DNA of 64,000 nt from Kalaharituber pfeilii (taxonomy: Eukaryota; Ascomycota; Pezizomycetes; Pezizales; Pezizaceae). The stretch is from contig WHUZ01000005.1 in NCBI GenBank assembly GCA_015179045.1, positions 1,488,001 through 1,552,000 on the forward strand, written 5' to 3'. Both the position numbers and the translations under genes were made by a program. The notes under the pieces are model-generated. The model had not been told where the DNA came from, ran no database searches, and saw nothing but the letters and a program-made list of their open reading frames with translations. Numbering within the stretch: the stretch's first letter is position 1; every line of letters begins with the position of its first letter. Below are positions 47,555 to 58,669 of the stretch, one piece after another.

Positions 47555-48489
47555 ATGTCCACCAAATCCTACACCTCCCGCGCGCAAACTCACTCTACGG
47601 CTGTAGGTCGCAAACTCCTCTCCATCATCGCAGAGAAGAAAACGAACCTGTGTCTGTCCATTGACGTTGCTGATCCCGAGGAAGTTCTTTCCATCGTTGA
47701 AAGTGCGCAATTTCGTTCATTCTTTAATTTCCCCCTCCCCCTCGCAGGCCCGAGCTAATTGGCGCGGCCTGTGCCCCGATGACAGTCCTCGCCCCAAAAC
47801 TCTGCATGGTAAAGACCCATATCGACACAATCTCATTCGACCTCAGTATCCCGAACGTCATCGGCTCCTTCACCGGCAAGCTCTCACAGCTCGCAACCAA
47901 GCACAACTTTTTGATCTTCGAGGACCGCAAGTTCGCCGACATTGGAAACACCGTCAAGGCCCAGTACACGCATGGCGTGTACAACATCGTTTCCTGGGCG
48001 CATATTACTAATGCGCATACGTTGCCGGGGGAGGGCATCATCAAAGGCCTGGCGGAGGGCGCGGGTGAATGGACCTCAGCGCACCCAGGCAACGAGAGAG
48101 GCCTCGTGTTGCTCGAGGAGATGAGCTCGGCGGGGAATTTGTTCAACGAGGGCGGGTATAGGCAGAAGACAATCGAGATGGCGAGGAGGAATCGGGAGTT
48201 TGTGGTGGGGTTTATTGCGATGGGGGCAGTGGGCGAAATCAAGGCGGGGGAGGAGGACAACTTTATTGCGATGACTCCGGGGGTAAATATTGAGGTATTA
48301 GGAGATGCGTTGGGACAACAGTATAAGACGCCTGAGGTGATGGTCGGGGAAAAAGGCAGTGATGTGATTATTGTGGGGAGGGGAATATATAAGAAGAAAG
48401 AAGGTATGGTGGAGAGGGCGGAGGAATATAGGAGGAGGGGCTGGGAAGCATATGAGAGGAGGTTGAGGGGGGAAGTAGAGCAGAGGTAG
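47555..48489 (+). CDS. URA3: Orotidine 5'-phosphate decarboxylase
   Basis: Last step of de novo UMP synthesis. Two exons, 47555-47702 and 47786-48489, giving 283 residues. The 83-bp intron has donor GTGCGC, branch gagctaattgg and acceptor gacag; joining gives [18 protein letters not shown], matching the conserved first half. An upstream cag at 47746 would break the frame. Motifs: [16 protein letters not shown], the catalytic [41 protein letters not shown] and the phosphate-binding IIVGRGIY. A compact yeast-like protein without the long insert of some Pezizomycotina PyrG enzymes. Start ATG follows an A-run and gives [14 protein letters not shown], as in the family. Transcribed away from TOP3 and towards RPE1. 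Confidence 0.95.
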
Positions 48490-48905
48490 AGGTGGAGGAA
48501 AGGGTGTGAGGGGGGCGGAGCCGTTTTGGTTTTTGTTCTGGGTCTTTGTTTTTGTTTGCGAGGGAGGCGCCATAGTTTTTGGTTGTTTGTGTTCGATATT
48601 GGTACTAGAGCCTCTTACAGTCCCTTAGATCCGATACTGGATATTAGATGCTAGAGCCTCTTCATCCAACTACATCAAAACGCTGTTAACACACATTCAG
48701 TCCAGTGGCACATCCGGCACGGAACGGGAAGCTTAGGGATCTGAGTTACCACTAATGTATATGTCAAAAAACATTGTGTGCTGGCAGAGGAGTCCAGCAA
48801 ACCAGTAAAGCGAACACATGGGAACTATGATTGCTCTTCTTTTTTCTCTTTCTCTCGTATGAACTATTGGATATAAGGCCAATATATACACCAAGTCCTC
48901 TAAAC
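48490..48905. other. Convergent 3' spacer between URA3 and RPE1
   Basis: 416 bp with GT-rich sequence after the URA3 stop and no gene. An imperfect direct repeat (tagagcctctt) occurs at about 48607 and 48651. Confidence 0.6.
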
Positions 48906-49832
48906 CTAGTTCAGCCTCTTCTCCACCGCTTCCCTCAACTTTGAAATCACATCGCAGGGGTCCTCTGCTCCAAATACTGCAGTGCCTGCCACAATCACGT
49001 TTGCACCCGCTTCAGCAGCCGCGTCGATAGTTCGCAAGTTCACACCACCATCTACTTCGATATCTAGTAGAGGGTGATGTTTGCGCAAATATCTAACTTT
49101 ATCCATGCACTCTACTTTGAACTCCTGACCACCATAGCCGGGCTCAACCTGAAGACATAAGTTACTTCTGTGATATGAACTATAATCATAAACGGGAAAC
49201 TCACAGCCATTATTAGAACCATCTTCTCGATAGTTCAGATGGTTAGTAACATCAGGGGACAATGGGATAGTAAAAGGACTTACATCAGGTTTTTCATCCC
49301 CTATTTCTTCAGCTTTTAGCAATGATTCTATATCCGTGACGTCGGTATCAGGGTTAATTGCGACTCCAGCTCTAAGACCGTACGAGTGAATCTCCTTGAT
49401 CAATCCCTTGGCCGTTGTTACTGCTGCCTCATAGTGAAAACAGTATAAGTCACAACCTGCTTTCGCAAAATCTTTCAGCCAGCGTTGTGGCTAATATAGC
49501 TTAAAGTTAGCAGAGGATTTCATCTAGTAGAAGTAAACTGATAGCTGCTGTTAGTTTTCGGATGCAAAGTAGTAACTGAAGCATACATTCGCAACCATCA
49601 TGTGGCAGTCAAAAACGCCCTTACTCCAATCTGGCGCCCTGTCCACCGCATCACGGATGCAAGTTACCACTGGTGCACCGATAGTGATATTATCTACGAA
49701 ATGGCCATCCATAACGTCGATATGGAGCCAATCAGCACCTTCGTCTTGCACTATTCGGCGGCATTCATGGCGGAGATTGCCAAAGTCTGAAGCAAGGATG
49801 GATGGGGCAATGATGGCGCGGCGGGGAGGCAT
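48906..49832 (-). CDS. RPE1: Ribulose-phosphate 3-epimerase
   Basis: Interconverts ribulose 5-phosphate and xylulose 5-phosphate in the non-oxidative pentose phosphate pathway. Four exons: 49587-49832, 49284-49490, 49205-49222, 48906-49148, giving 237 residues, the usual length. Motifs: [55 protein letters not shown] and [12 protein letters not shown]. The third exon is 18 nt and encodes MVLIMA, restoring PD-MVLIMA-VEPGYGG. Its upstream intron has a perfect tactaac branch site, and skipping the exon would delete six conserved residues in frame. An in-frame upstream extension is ignored because [11 protein letters not shown] fits the family start. A decayed NLR fragment begins about 200 bp upstream of the start. 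Confidence 0.95.
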
Positions 49833-50033
49833 TGTGGGTATCAAGTCAGCGGGGTATTTTCCGAGCTCGTTGTGGGATACAATGGAGAATTGAGTTATCA
49901 GGAAAGAGGATTGCGGGGGAATCCTCTGCCAAGACTCTATGCGGCAGGCTACAACGCAATGCTGGGCCTTGTGAAGAGCTGGGGTGGAGGAGGGAGGGGG
50001 CAGCGGGGGTGAGGTATGCACCTGTAGCATTCC

Positions 50034-50536
50034 CCGGATCCTACAAAGTTCGGTGTTAATGAACTCATTTAGCTTGGTTAATGGTGCTCATGTTGATTGA
50101 CTGAGAAGATTTTGTATCTGCATAAGCATCTCAGAGTGGTCCATGATCCTTTTCATTGTAGCCATGTCTGCACACTCCTGAACACATTTTCCCTTTTTAG
50201 TGATATTATCAATGAATGGCTGGAACTCAATAGCAACTAATTTTGTCACCCTAGTGGTCGAAGGGTTAAAATACTGGTGAGCCTTCATTGAAAAAAACAA
50301 GAACAGCAGCATAAAGCTCTAGTAAAGCAGAATCTAGCATTTGTTGAAAATGCTGTGTTGTCATGGAACTTGCAGTAGAAGACAAAATATCTTGGAAGGT
50401 ATTACCATATATATACTGGCATAAAGATCGCATAGTGCCACTTTCTCTACAATTGTAGAAGTAACGTGTTCAAGGCTCTCTGTGACCTCCATATAATTTG
50501 AAGCAACCTACCAGTGGTCAATCAGCTGCTTTTGCA

Positions 50537-50568
<32 letters not shown>

Positions 50569-51438
50569 TTTCAAGAAAACAAACCTGCAGCATTCCCTTC
50601 ATCCCTGCCCAAACCAAGGCTGTGGCCTCCGGACTATGCTGTATTGCTGTATCCACAATTCGTACATATTTGTCAGAGATTTTGAGAATTTCTTGCGACC
50701 GCTTCACTGCTGCAGATTTATTGTCAACTGAACAAATCTCACTTGCTGGTTGACATGTGTGCTGGCTGAGGTTGAGAGGTGGTGTGGACATACAGAGAGT
50801 ATACAGTGATACTACGTCTGCGTGTACGAAAGGGACGGATCTAGACTCGGTGGCTATCAACAGTTAAATGGTGGCTGAGTGGAAGAAAGCAATCGATTTG
50901 TATCGTAAAACACAGACAGGCGATAGCATAGCAATGAACAAAACGTCATGCAAACAAGGAAATAAAGAAGAAGCTACCCCGTGACCATCTACGTAGCTAC
51001 ACTCGTACGTCTGTATCACAAGCCGATGACTAAGCCAAGAAATGACTAAGCCCCGCCGACAATTTATCTCATTATCCCACAGTGGTAATCCCTTTTCTGA
51101 TAATATAATCTGAGCTATCTCAAGCGATCTTTGCCACAGCAATAGGGAGTTGGTTGGAGCTGCAGCTCAGGAACTTGGACCACCTCCGAAGAATGAAAGT
51201 GCTGGAGGTATTGATGCTGCAGTAAGTACGGTAGGTGAAGCCGCTGTTGGGGTGGAAGAGTTCGAGCTTTTAGAAAGCCATCGAAGTCGGGATCTTGATC
51301 TGGTCGCTGATTGATTGTTCGAGGTGTTCGGGGCCGGAACAAGTTCTGTTGCACCGCCGAACTTGAATTCTGTGACTAAAAAAGCTGCCTGCAATCATAA
51401 TCCTTGTGAAAGATTGATATCTTCTTTTGTCCACTCAT
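50034..51438 (-). pseudogene. NACHT-ankyrin NLR relic E (5' part only)
   Basis: Homologous to exon 1 and part of exon 2 of the NLR family but with many substitutions, stops and deletions: DMATMKRIMDHSEMLMQIQNL at about 50100-50170, VDTAIQHSPEATALVWAGM at about 50610-50660, and the start CAT at 51436-51438. The minisatellite is almost absent. Intron 1 contains a run of about 26 A on the plus strand. It lacks the P-loop, NACHT core and ankyrin repeats. Homology continues beyond the start into the shared intergenic region to about 51960. This is the oldest copy in the window. Confidence 0.85.
50783..51081. mobile_element. 299-bp solo LTR inserted in relic E
   Basis: Begins TGTGG and ends CCACA, flanked by GTGG (50779-50782 and 51082-51085). 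In the intact NLR copies the surrounding gaggtggtaatt is uninterrupted. No coding capacity. Confidence 0.75.
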
Positions 51439-53636
51439 GCTCAATGTTTATGTTTTTGTTATGAATTGTCATTAAAGTAGCTGCTTACAGTGACAAATAT
51501 TGTATATTACCGAGATTAAGCTGGATTTCCATGGGGCTGCGATGTGTTATTCCCCGGCCCCAGCCTCCCTTCAGCTGCAATTGTTGTGTGTCAAAAATTA
51601 CTTAGCCACAGACTGTACCTATACTGGCCGACTCACAATCCATATCATATTGGGATATTGGGCCATGTTAGCGACAGAAAACCTAGGTACAGGGTGTAGG
51701 GGTGCGGGATTCTGATCACAGTGCACTACCAGCTAGCTCATGTTGATGCTGAAATTACCCTGATTTTACTTCTGAATTCTGCACTGCAAAGGAGAGTGAA
51801 GAACAAGCATGGGCAGGCCGAGCTAAATTGATAGATATGACAGGAAGCTTTGGATAGCGAAGCATATTGCAGGCAGATTTTACAAGCAGAATGGAGCTCT
51901 TGTTAACAGCAACATATCAGAGACTGTGCAGCGCGGGTGCCATGTTGGGATGGTCGCGATTGTAGTAGGTGACATGTGTATATAGGACAACATGACAGCA
52001 ATACTAGGTGAGGCTATCTGCGGTATTTCAATACCTGGTCACAGTGCGAATTAAAAGCATACAATTATATTGATGTAAATCGACAAAGTATATCAATTCG
52101 ATTCTCGGAGTCGTCTACAACTACAGGATTAGTCCTAATCTGTGGACGTCCAACTAAAAGAGGAAGAGGTTCAAAGACAAAAAGAAAAGAAGAAGAAGAG
52201 GAAACATGAAGAGGTATTGAGCCACCTACCCAAAGCCTATGGATCATCTCTCTAGTCCCTCCTGTTCTACCCCGGTGGCTACCTACCGCCAGTCCCAGTC
52301 GATTTTCTTGACCAGATATGTTGAAAAAATCCCATATGCACACAAATTCCTCAGATTCACAAAATAGCCCGTGTGTGTGCCCAGTGAAGAACCCTCCAAT
52401 CAGCCTAATCCTTTGTGATACCAACCGGTTGCTTGTTTTAATAGGAACAGTAGCTCTTGCTTAGTCTGGTTAGCTCTTGCTTTGGAATTCACAGTCCAAC
52501 TCGGTCAGTCTTAACTCTGTCCACCAATGAAAAAGACATGGTCTATCTGGATCTCCCATGTAAGAACCAATCTCCCAAACTTGAGCATGCTTTAGACAAG
52601 AGACTGATACCTTACACTCACAAGTTCAATCCCTTGAATAACCACCGGTGGCTTGTCTTTTAAGTTGACACGCAGCTTAGCCAGGCTCCTTCCACCAACC
52701 GTGTTATAGACCTGGTCCATCTGCCCTCGTGTACTGTATCTACCGCCCCATATGCCCACAGAATTTTTGCACAACGCTGCCAGCAAGTACGACCCACATG
52801 GAGTTTTTTGTTGTGAGGTAGCACAACCCTCCCTGTGGAATTCAGGCCAGCTCAGCCAGGCATTCCTCTGCATCTATATTTATAGGCCTGGTCCGTCTGC
52901 AAGTTTACGCCATGTACCGACCAGTTGATAACAAAAAAGATACCACTAGTACTAACCTTCGATGGATATAGAAAACTGATAAACTGTCAGACAAAACGAA
53001 CAAAGATATACAGCGAAAAGCATAAAGATCACAAAATTTTTGCGGATTGATACATGTAATATTGTAGTTCAGTTTTCTTGGAGGGGTGGAATTGTGCTGC
53101 GCGTTGGGAGGTTTATGTAGTGATAATTCATTTAGCATACCTGGTGCCAGAGGCCACTTAACCTTGATGGATAAAGATCAAACCTTTATAACAAAGAAGA
53201 GCAATATGTAGCAAGTTGGTAGATATTGTTCAACAAACTGAGGTGACAGGGTTGAGAATTGTAGGTTGTGTATATGTCCGGGATAAATGAATTATGTTTC
53301 AAATGGGAACGTTAAAGTCGGTATGGAGTTGGGACCTAAAAGGAAGGCGGCGTGGGGGGGTTGAGGTTGGTATTGCGGATACAGTCGAGATACATTGCTA
53401 GTTGACAATGCAGCTGGAGACGAGGCTAACAATGCAGAGTACCGGTAGTTATAAGGTTAAGTCTTTGACATATGGACAGTAGGCGTTCATCAAAACCAAA
53501 AAAGGAACGAACGGAAGAAGCAATTTTCAGAAACAACAGCACACTCAATCCATCGGGATACTAGGGTCTCTCCCAAGTTCGAATTCTCCACACATAGCTT
53601 TGTATTCAACTGCACTACCTCACCACCAGCAGCACC
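51439..53636. other. Intergenic region between relic E and COG5
   Basis: The first ~520 bases are the decayed NLR head-to-head region. At 52470-52900 a degenerate ~190-bp sequence recurs about three times, recognised by gaattca.a.tcca.ctc.g.cag and gacctggtccatctg. The rest is AT-rich promoter-like DNA before COG5. No gene seen. Confidence 0.55.
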
Positions 53637-55370
53637 ATGGCCACCGAACTGAATTCCCCACTGGCAACCCCCGCCCCCCCGGACCCCGCTACCGCACCCG
53701 CATCCCTACCTCCCGACTCTACCTATATCGACTACGAGACCTTCCTCTCCCCGACTTTCAACCCCTACTCTTTTGCCAACGCCCTCATCCTGCACACAAA
53801 CACCCGCGATGACCCCACGCTGGACCTCTCCACCCCACTCTCCCGCGTGCTGTTCGATCTGCAAGAAATCGACTCACACATCCACAACCTGACGACTCAG
53901 CATGCCGAAACACTCTTGCTGCATGCGGGTGAAAGTAGGGCCGTGAGCGTAGCGTTCATGGATGGGGTTGAGGGCCAGCTCAAGACAGTGATGGGTGCGT
54001 ACAGGAGGCTAGAGAAAGAGGTGCTGACCCGGAGCGAGACGGCGGGGGAGCTGGTGAGGGTCGTGGAAAGGCTGCATGCTGCGGGGGCGCTGCTGAGGTG
54101 CGTAGTCAGGGTGGTGGGGGCAGGCAGGAGGCTCGAGGGGGTGGTCGGGGAGTGGTTTGCGAGCAGGGCGGGGGGGGCGGAGGGTGATTGGAAGTCGCTG
54201 CTGCGGATGGGGTTTGCGGTTGCGGAGGTCAAGGCAGGGGTCAAGGCGGGGGGGGTGGAGATGGAGAAGGTGGGGATCGTCCAGACATTGGTGAGCTCAC
54301 TGGCAGTGCCGGCGGAGCAGTACTTGAAGACGACGGCTGGGGGGACAGTGAGTGGGTTCGTGTTGCCGTCGGTGGGGCCGTGGGGGGCGGGGGCAGGAGG
54401 AGCGGGGACAGGAGGGGGGACTACGGCAATGGCAGCGGCAGCGGTTGGAGGAGGAACATTGAGTACAGCGTTTACATTTCAGAAGGCGCTGGAGCAGGCT
54501 CTAGTGAAGGTTGCTTGTGCTTTACAGGTGCTGTATCTTCTATCTTCTCCATCGTCTCCTTTATCCACCGCAAGTAAAACTACAACAGCGAAATCAACAG
54601 CAACCGCCCCCAACGACCCAGCTCAGAACAACCTTCTCCTGACGGCCCTTACCGCCCACCTGACTCAGTCCTCGACTGCCAGTCTAGCGGCCCTCTCCCG
54701 TGTCTTTTCGCAGCTTACTCCCGTGGCCCCGGCTCCGCCGGCCTTGGACCGGTCGCTTGCCGAGATTGTAGGGAAGCTGCGGGGGATTGTAGCACTTGAG
54801 GAAGCGCTGCGGCATATTCCGCTTGCTCCGCTTACCTCACCATCCGGTGCCGGAATCAGTGCCGGTGACACTGAGCAGGGTGCCGGAGACTTGAAGCTGA
54901 GTGGGGAGGAGGAAGACGAAGAGGAAGAAGAGGAAACGCTCCTGAGCTTTGTGCTTGCCCAGCTGGACACACCAACGTTGCCGATGCTGTTTTTGAGAAA
55001 CCTGGCAACAGGACTGGAGACATTGGTGAGGAACGTGCTTGCACGGGGTGGGGTGTCCGCCAGGGGCCTCCGTGCAGGCAAGGAGAAAGTGAGGGAAGGG
55101 CTAAGCGTGGTGGTGGAGAGGGGGCTAGGGTCCATGGAGGACGGGTATGCAGGAGTGCTGGCAGGAGCGGTGGGCTTTGCGGCGAAGGAGGTGGCGGGCG
55201 TTGTGGGGGGTGCAGGAGCCGGTGTGATTGGGCTGGGGGGGGGAGTTGGACTTGGTAGTGTGGCGCAGGGGAAAGGGGGGAGGAAGAGGAAGGATGGGGA
55301 GAGGGAAGTCGGGATTGGAGTTGTGGTTGGGGCGGTGGAGAGGGGGTTTGCAGGCGGAGGGGGAAGGTAG
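53637..55370 (+). CDS. COG5: Conserved oligomeric Golgi complex subunit 5
   Basis: Subunit of the COG tethering complex for retrograde transport within the Golgi. A single 577-codon exon. The N-terminus carries the COG5 signature: YIDYETFLSPTFNPYSFAN, LDLSTPLSRVLFDLQEIDSHI, then a helical coiled region with YRRLEKEVLTRSETAGELV. A Gly/Ala-rich linker lies at about 240-275, an acidic run (EEEDEEEEEE) at about 430, and the C-terminus is Gly/Val-rich and ends at GGGGR. The start ATG has a good context (caccATGGCC). It is longer than many fungal COG5 proteins because of low-complexity inserts. Codon use is G/C-rich, unlike the AT-rich flanks. Confidence 0.87.
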   Translation: MATELNSPLATPAPPDPATAPASLPPDSTYIDYETFLSPTFNPYSFANALILHTNTRDDPTLDLSTPLSRVLFDLQEIDSHIHNLTTQHAETLLLHAGESRAVSVAFMDGVEGQLKTVMGAYRRLEKEVLTRSETAGELVRVVERLHAAGALLRCVVRVVGAGRRLEGVVGEWFASRAGGAEGDWKSLLRMGFAVAEVKAGVKAGGVEMEKVGIVQTLVSSLAVPAEQYLKTTAGGTVSGFVLPSVGPWGAGAGGAGTGGGTTAMAAAAVGGGTLSTAFTFQKALEQALVKVACALQVLYLLSSPSSPLSTASKTTTAKSTATAPNDPAQNNLLLTALTAHLTQSSTASLAALSRVFSQLTPVAPAPPALDRSLAEIVGKLRGIVALEEALRHIPLAPLTSPSGAGISAGDTEQGAGDLKLSGEEEDEEEEEETLLSFVLAQLDTPTLPMLFLRNLATGLETLVRNVLARGGVSARGLRAGKEKVREGLSVVVERGLGSMEDGYAGVLAGAVGFAAKEVAGVVGGAGAGVIGLGGGVGLGSVAQGKGGRKRKDGEREVGIGVVVGAVERGFAGGGGR

Positions 55371-56165
55371 GGAGGAGGGAGGTAGGGAGATGGGTGGGAG
55401 GGTGGGCGGAAGGTAAGGGAAGGAAGGAGAGATGAAGATGGCGGTGGTGGAGGAGGAGTGATGGTGGTTAGGACTCCTATATGTATATATATACCCACAT
55501 TCAGTCGGATTCTAACTCGGGGGTAAAAAAGAAATTAGCTATAGAGCTTTTACGAAACAGAATGGATGGCTTTCTTTTCGTCCCCATTATGTGTATGTAT
55601 AAGTAGTGTCGCACACAGTATAATTTTAAATTTGAGATAGATGTAATCACGAATAACATACCATTAACTCGCAGTAATATGTTGCCCATTCAGCACTAGG
55701 CCAAATTTTAGAAGAATGTCATCAATTTATTGGCAAAGGCCTCTGCGGGATGAAACAGATGTTGGTGTTGCAAGGGAAGAGCAAAACAATCCTCACGGGC
55801 TTAATTCAGCTTGTTCTGAACTTCAAGTGAAATTCGACAAATGGAGATGGATGTGTGTAGAACAATGTGGGGATGATTATGCACTCACTACTCATGACTG
55901 ATACTGGCTATGAATAATTCAGCAAAGTTGGAATGGGGTGCCTGCTTCAAATATTCTCTGGTTGTTAACATAATCTTAGGACAACGCAAAATGGATAAAA
56001 GACTCTAGAGTAGGGAAGGCAAAAAGGTGTGATTATAGATTAGGGATGTTGCTTCAATATATTACTTAAAAGATAAAAGAGATCAAATAAGTAGAAAGAC
56101 AATTTCAACACTTGAAGCTCGGAATCGCAACATTTCTGTCGGAGGATTTGGGTGCGTGGTCTTCT

Positions 56166-56247
56166 ACTAGCCAGTAAAATATGTATTCGGACAGGGGTAC
56201 CAATGCACATTATGCGCTATGTCCGAATACATATTTTACTAGCTAGT
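56166..56247. repeat. 82-bp foldback/hairpin (MITE-like)
   Basis: Arms 56166-56193 and 56220-56247 are inverse complements with one mismatch in 28; the loop is 26 bases. The left arm reads actagccagtaaaatatg then tattcggaca. Confidence 0.85.
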
Positions 56248-57016
56248 ACTACACATCAGTGCGCTATGACAAAATTAGATAGCAAGTAGATATTCGCTTG
56301 GAACAGAAATATGCAACAGCAATAATTGCATCATCATGTAGCTGTACACAGTCTAGACCAGCACACACTATAGGCATATAGATTAATACATAGAGTGGGG
56401 ACTATTATATCAATAGTATATTTTCACTTATGCAGGTATATATTATTACTGCACTAACTGTTGTAGAGTACAACTAATGTATAGATACTCGCTAAAGGTA
56501 CAAATACAAAGACATATATTGTATAACAGCTGGTGGCACTGGCTAATGGTTTTGGGCAGCTGAAAATTATAGTTACAGTGTAGCATACCTAACATAGGCA
56601 GGCCACTGACTCTACGGTCGTGGTGACCCCATGACATGGCCAAACACAACCAAACTAGCTACGCTTCCTCGGAATAGGCAATGGAGTATATATCAAGGTG
56701 AATAAGATCTCAGATAGGATTATTGAGCTTGTTCTCGTGCGCAGACTCTCTTGGTATGCTTAATTAATTCCTATGTCTAGTAGCTAGGAGTTACTGTATT
56801 TCATAAGATACAGAGGTGATGCAACTGTAGATGCTATAGGAGTAGTATTCTCACTTTTTCTCCTTCAAATTCAGAATCAGCACAGTCAATATGGTCTATA
56901 ATTACTTCATCATACATATTACGAGATATATTCTGTGAGATATGCCTGACATTTGGGTATCGAGGAGGGTGCAAGCGCCAAGGTGCCCAGCGTTACCTGT
57001 GTATATCCTTACCCAT

Positions 57017-57190
57017 ACTAGCCGAAAAAAAGTATTTAGACAGGGGATCAATGCATATTATGCATTATGCAGTATAAGGTATAAACTAGCATATTCTCGT
57101 ATGCTTGGTTGTGGATGGATGTCCATGAGACCAGTCCAAATTGCAAATTTCACGATAGTGTCTAAATTTTATTATGTCAAATTTTATTAT
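57017..57190. mobile_element. Relic related to the 56166 hairpin
   Basis: 57017-57070 matches the left arm plus loop of the 56166 hairpin with substitutions (actagccgaaaaaaagtatttagacagggg...). A partial inverse (tgtctaaat) occurs near 57158, suggesting a decayed ~170-bp Tc1/mariner-type MITE. Confidence 0.4.
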
Positions 57191-57304
57191 GTCAGAAGCT
57201 GACATAATGAATTTGGGTCTTTATATCATGAACATAATAGGTCTTAATATTCTAAGACTACTTTTAGAGGTAGAGCTTTTCTAAGACTATCCTTGTTTCG
57301 AGGG

Positions 57305-57872
57305 TGTAAAGAACGGGTCAGGGCCGGGGTCGAGATACATGGTAGGCAGCGCGTGCCAGGGAGGCAGCGGGTGCCAGGGAGGCAGCGGAGTTCACGGCGG
57401 GTAGAGACAGTCGGCGCTATATGATGTAGAGAGATGTATGCAGAATTACGTACAGCCTGAGTGTGGATACAAGTTGTTACGTGAGGAGCAGAGAGGGACG
57501 TGGGGATGAGCCTCCTTTATGGAGAGCCCAGGAATCTTGGCAGAAGAACATTCTAGATACAGGAGAATCAAACGAGCCCAGAAACTTGGCAGAAGAACAA
57601 ACTAGCGCGGGAGAAACTTCGAGCTAATGCAGGAGAACATTCTGGACGAATCATGGATGCAAGAGAATATGCAGGAACATACGGGCAGCGACCGGGATGC
57701 AAGCGGCTGCTGTGCGTAAGGACTCAGGGCGGGCGGCGAGGGTCGGAGCTTTCAGGTACTGCTACGCGGCGGCTCGGCAGGAGTTCGGGCTGTGGCAGGG
57801 TCTCGGGCCTCGGGTCTCGCGTGTCACGTGCGGGAGGAGTATTTCGGCCGTGGTCGAGGTTGGTTCGTTACA
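57305..57872. mobile_element. 568-bp solo LTR with GAGGG target duplication
   Basis: Begins TGTAAAGAACG and ends GGTTCGTTACA (TGTAA/TTACA inverted ends) with GAGGG immediately on each side (57300-57304 and 57873-57877). GC-rich relative to its flanks; contains an 18-bp tandem repeat (gtgccagggaggcagcgg). No internal retrotransposon sequence. Confidence 0.88.
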
Positions 57873-58062
57873 GAGGGCTATTCTCACTACTATTATATTT
57901 TGGGTAACAATCAATATTAATCTATATACATATGTGGTATCATACTACATAATTATTCTCACCAGCAGCATTACTGGCAGCCTCTGGAACACCCTTCCAA
58001 ACACTCTCCGGAACAGCCTCTATAACAGCCTCCCTGGCCTCTGGGGGCCTCTTCACTGCCTC

Positions 58063-58398
58063 TTACTCTCTAGACCACTTTCTCTTCCAGACCTCACAAC
58101 TGTTCCAAATATGTTCCACCGTCTCTTCTTCCTCCTTACACCACCTATACTCTGTCCTGCCTATCTTGTACCCTAGGCTGTAAGACCTTTCCTTCCCAAT
58201 AGGCCTGCCATCATAGTAGCCCGCCCTCCTAACCTCTGCAGTAGTTTGTACTTCAAACTTAGCCTGTCTCTCTCTCGCCCTGAGGGTCTTCGCCTCCATT
58301 TGTATACCAGCCTCTGTGATGACCTCATCCTGGTAAGGTAGGAGGGCGCCCACCTTGGCCGCCCTATCCACTCTCTTATTACCCTCCAGCTCTTGTGT
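58063..58398 (-). mobile_element. Non-LTR retrotransposon (LINE) C-terminal fragment
   Basis: The minus frame reads ELEGNKRVDRAAKVGALL (end of an RNase H-like domain), then YRWCKEEEETVEHIWNSC, the Cys/His-type tail found after the RT/RNase H part of fungal LINEs. It is cut by a stop at about 58398 on the 5' side. Flanking sequence on both sides has aacagcctct-type 12-bp repeats (57975-58035, 58535-58595). Confidence 0.65.
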
Positions 58399-58669
58399 CT
58401 CTTAACTCAAATCACGGCTCTATCCATCTTTATTTTAATTTGTCATACCTATTGTACTTTATTTTATCTCCTTTGTATTTATCTCACCATAGCCTGTAAG
58501 GCAGCATGCGAGCAATGATATAAAAGAAAAAAAACCTGTAACAGCCTCTGAAACAGCCTCTGAAACAGCCTCTCGAACAGCCTCCGGAAAAGCTTGTCGA
58601 ATGCTACCAGGCTACTTTAAGTACCATTGATTAACCTGAGTTAAGTAGTCTGGTTGCACTACCCCTCGT
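58399..58669. repeat. Spacer with aacagcctct repeats
   Basis: 12-bp repeats aacagcctctga at 58535-58595. Homology to the inverted NLR block starts at about 58670. Confidence 0.55.

Larger units (their letters stand above)
55371..57299. other. AT-rich intergenic region with transposon scars
   Basis: No gene seen. Holds the hairpin at 56166-56247 and a related relic at 57017-57190. Confidence 0.6.

Noticed and set aside
54665..55498. 277-codon Pro/Ser-rich minus ORF opposite COG5
   Set aside because: Antisense shadow of the G-rich COG5 coding strand.
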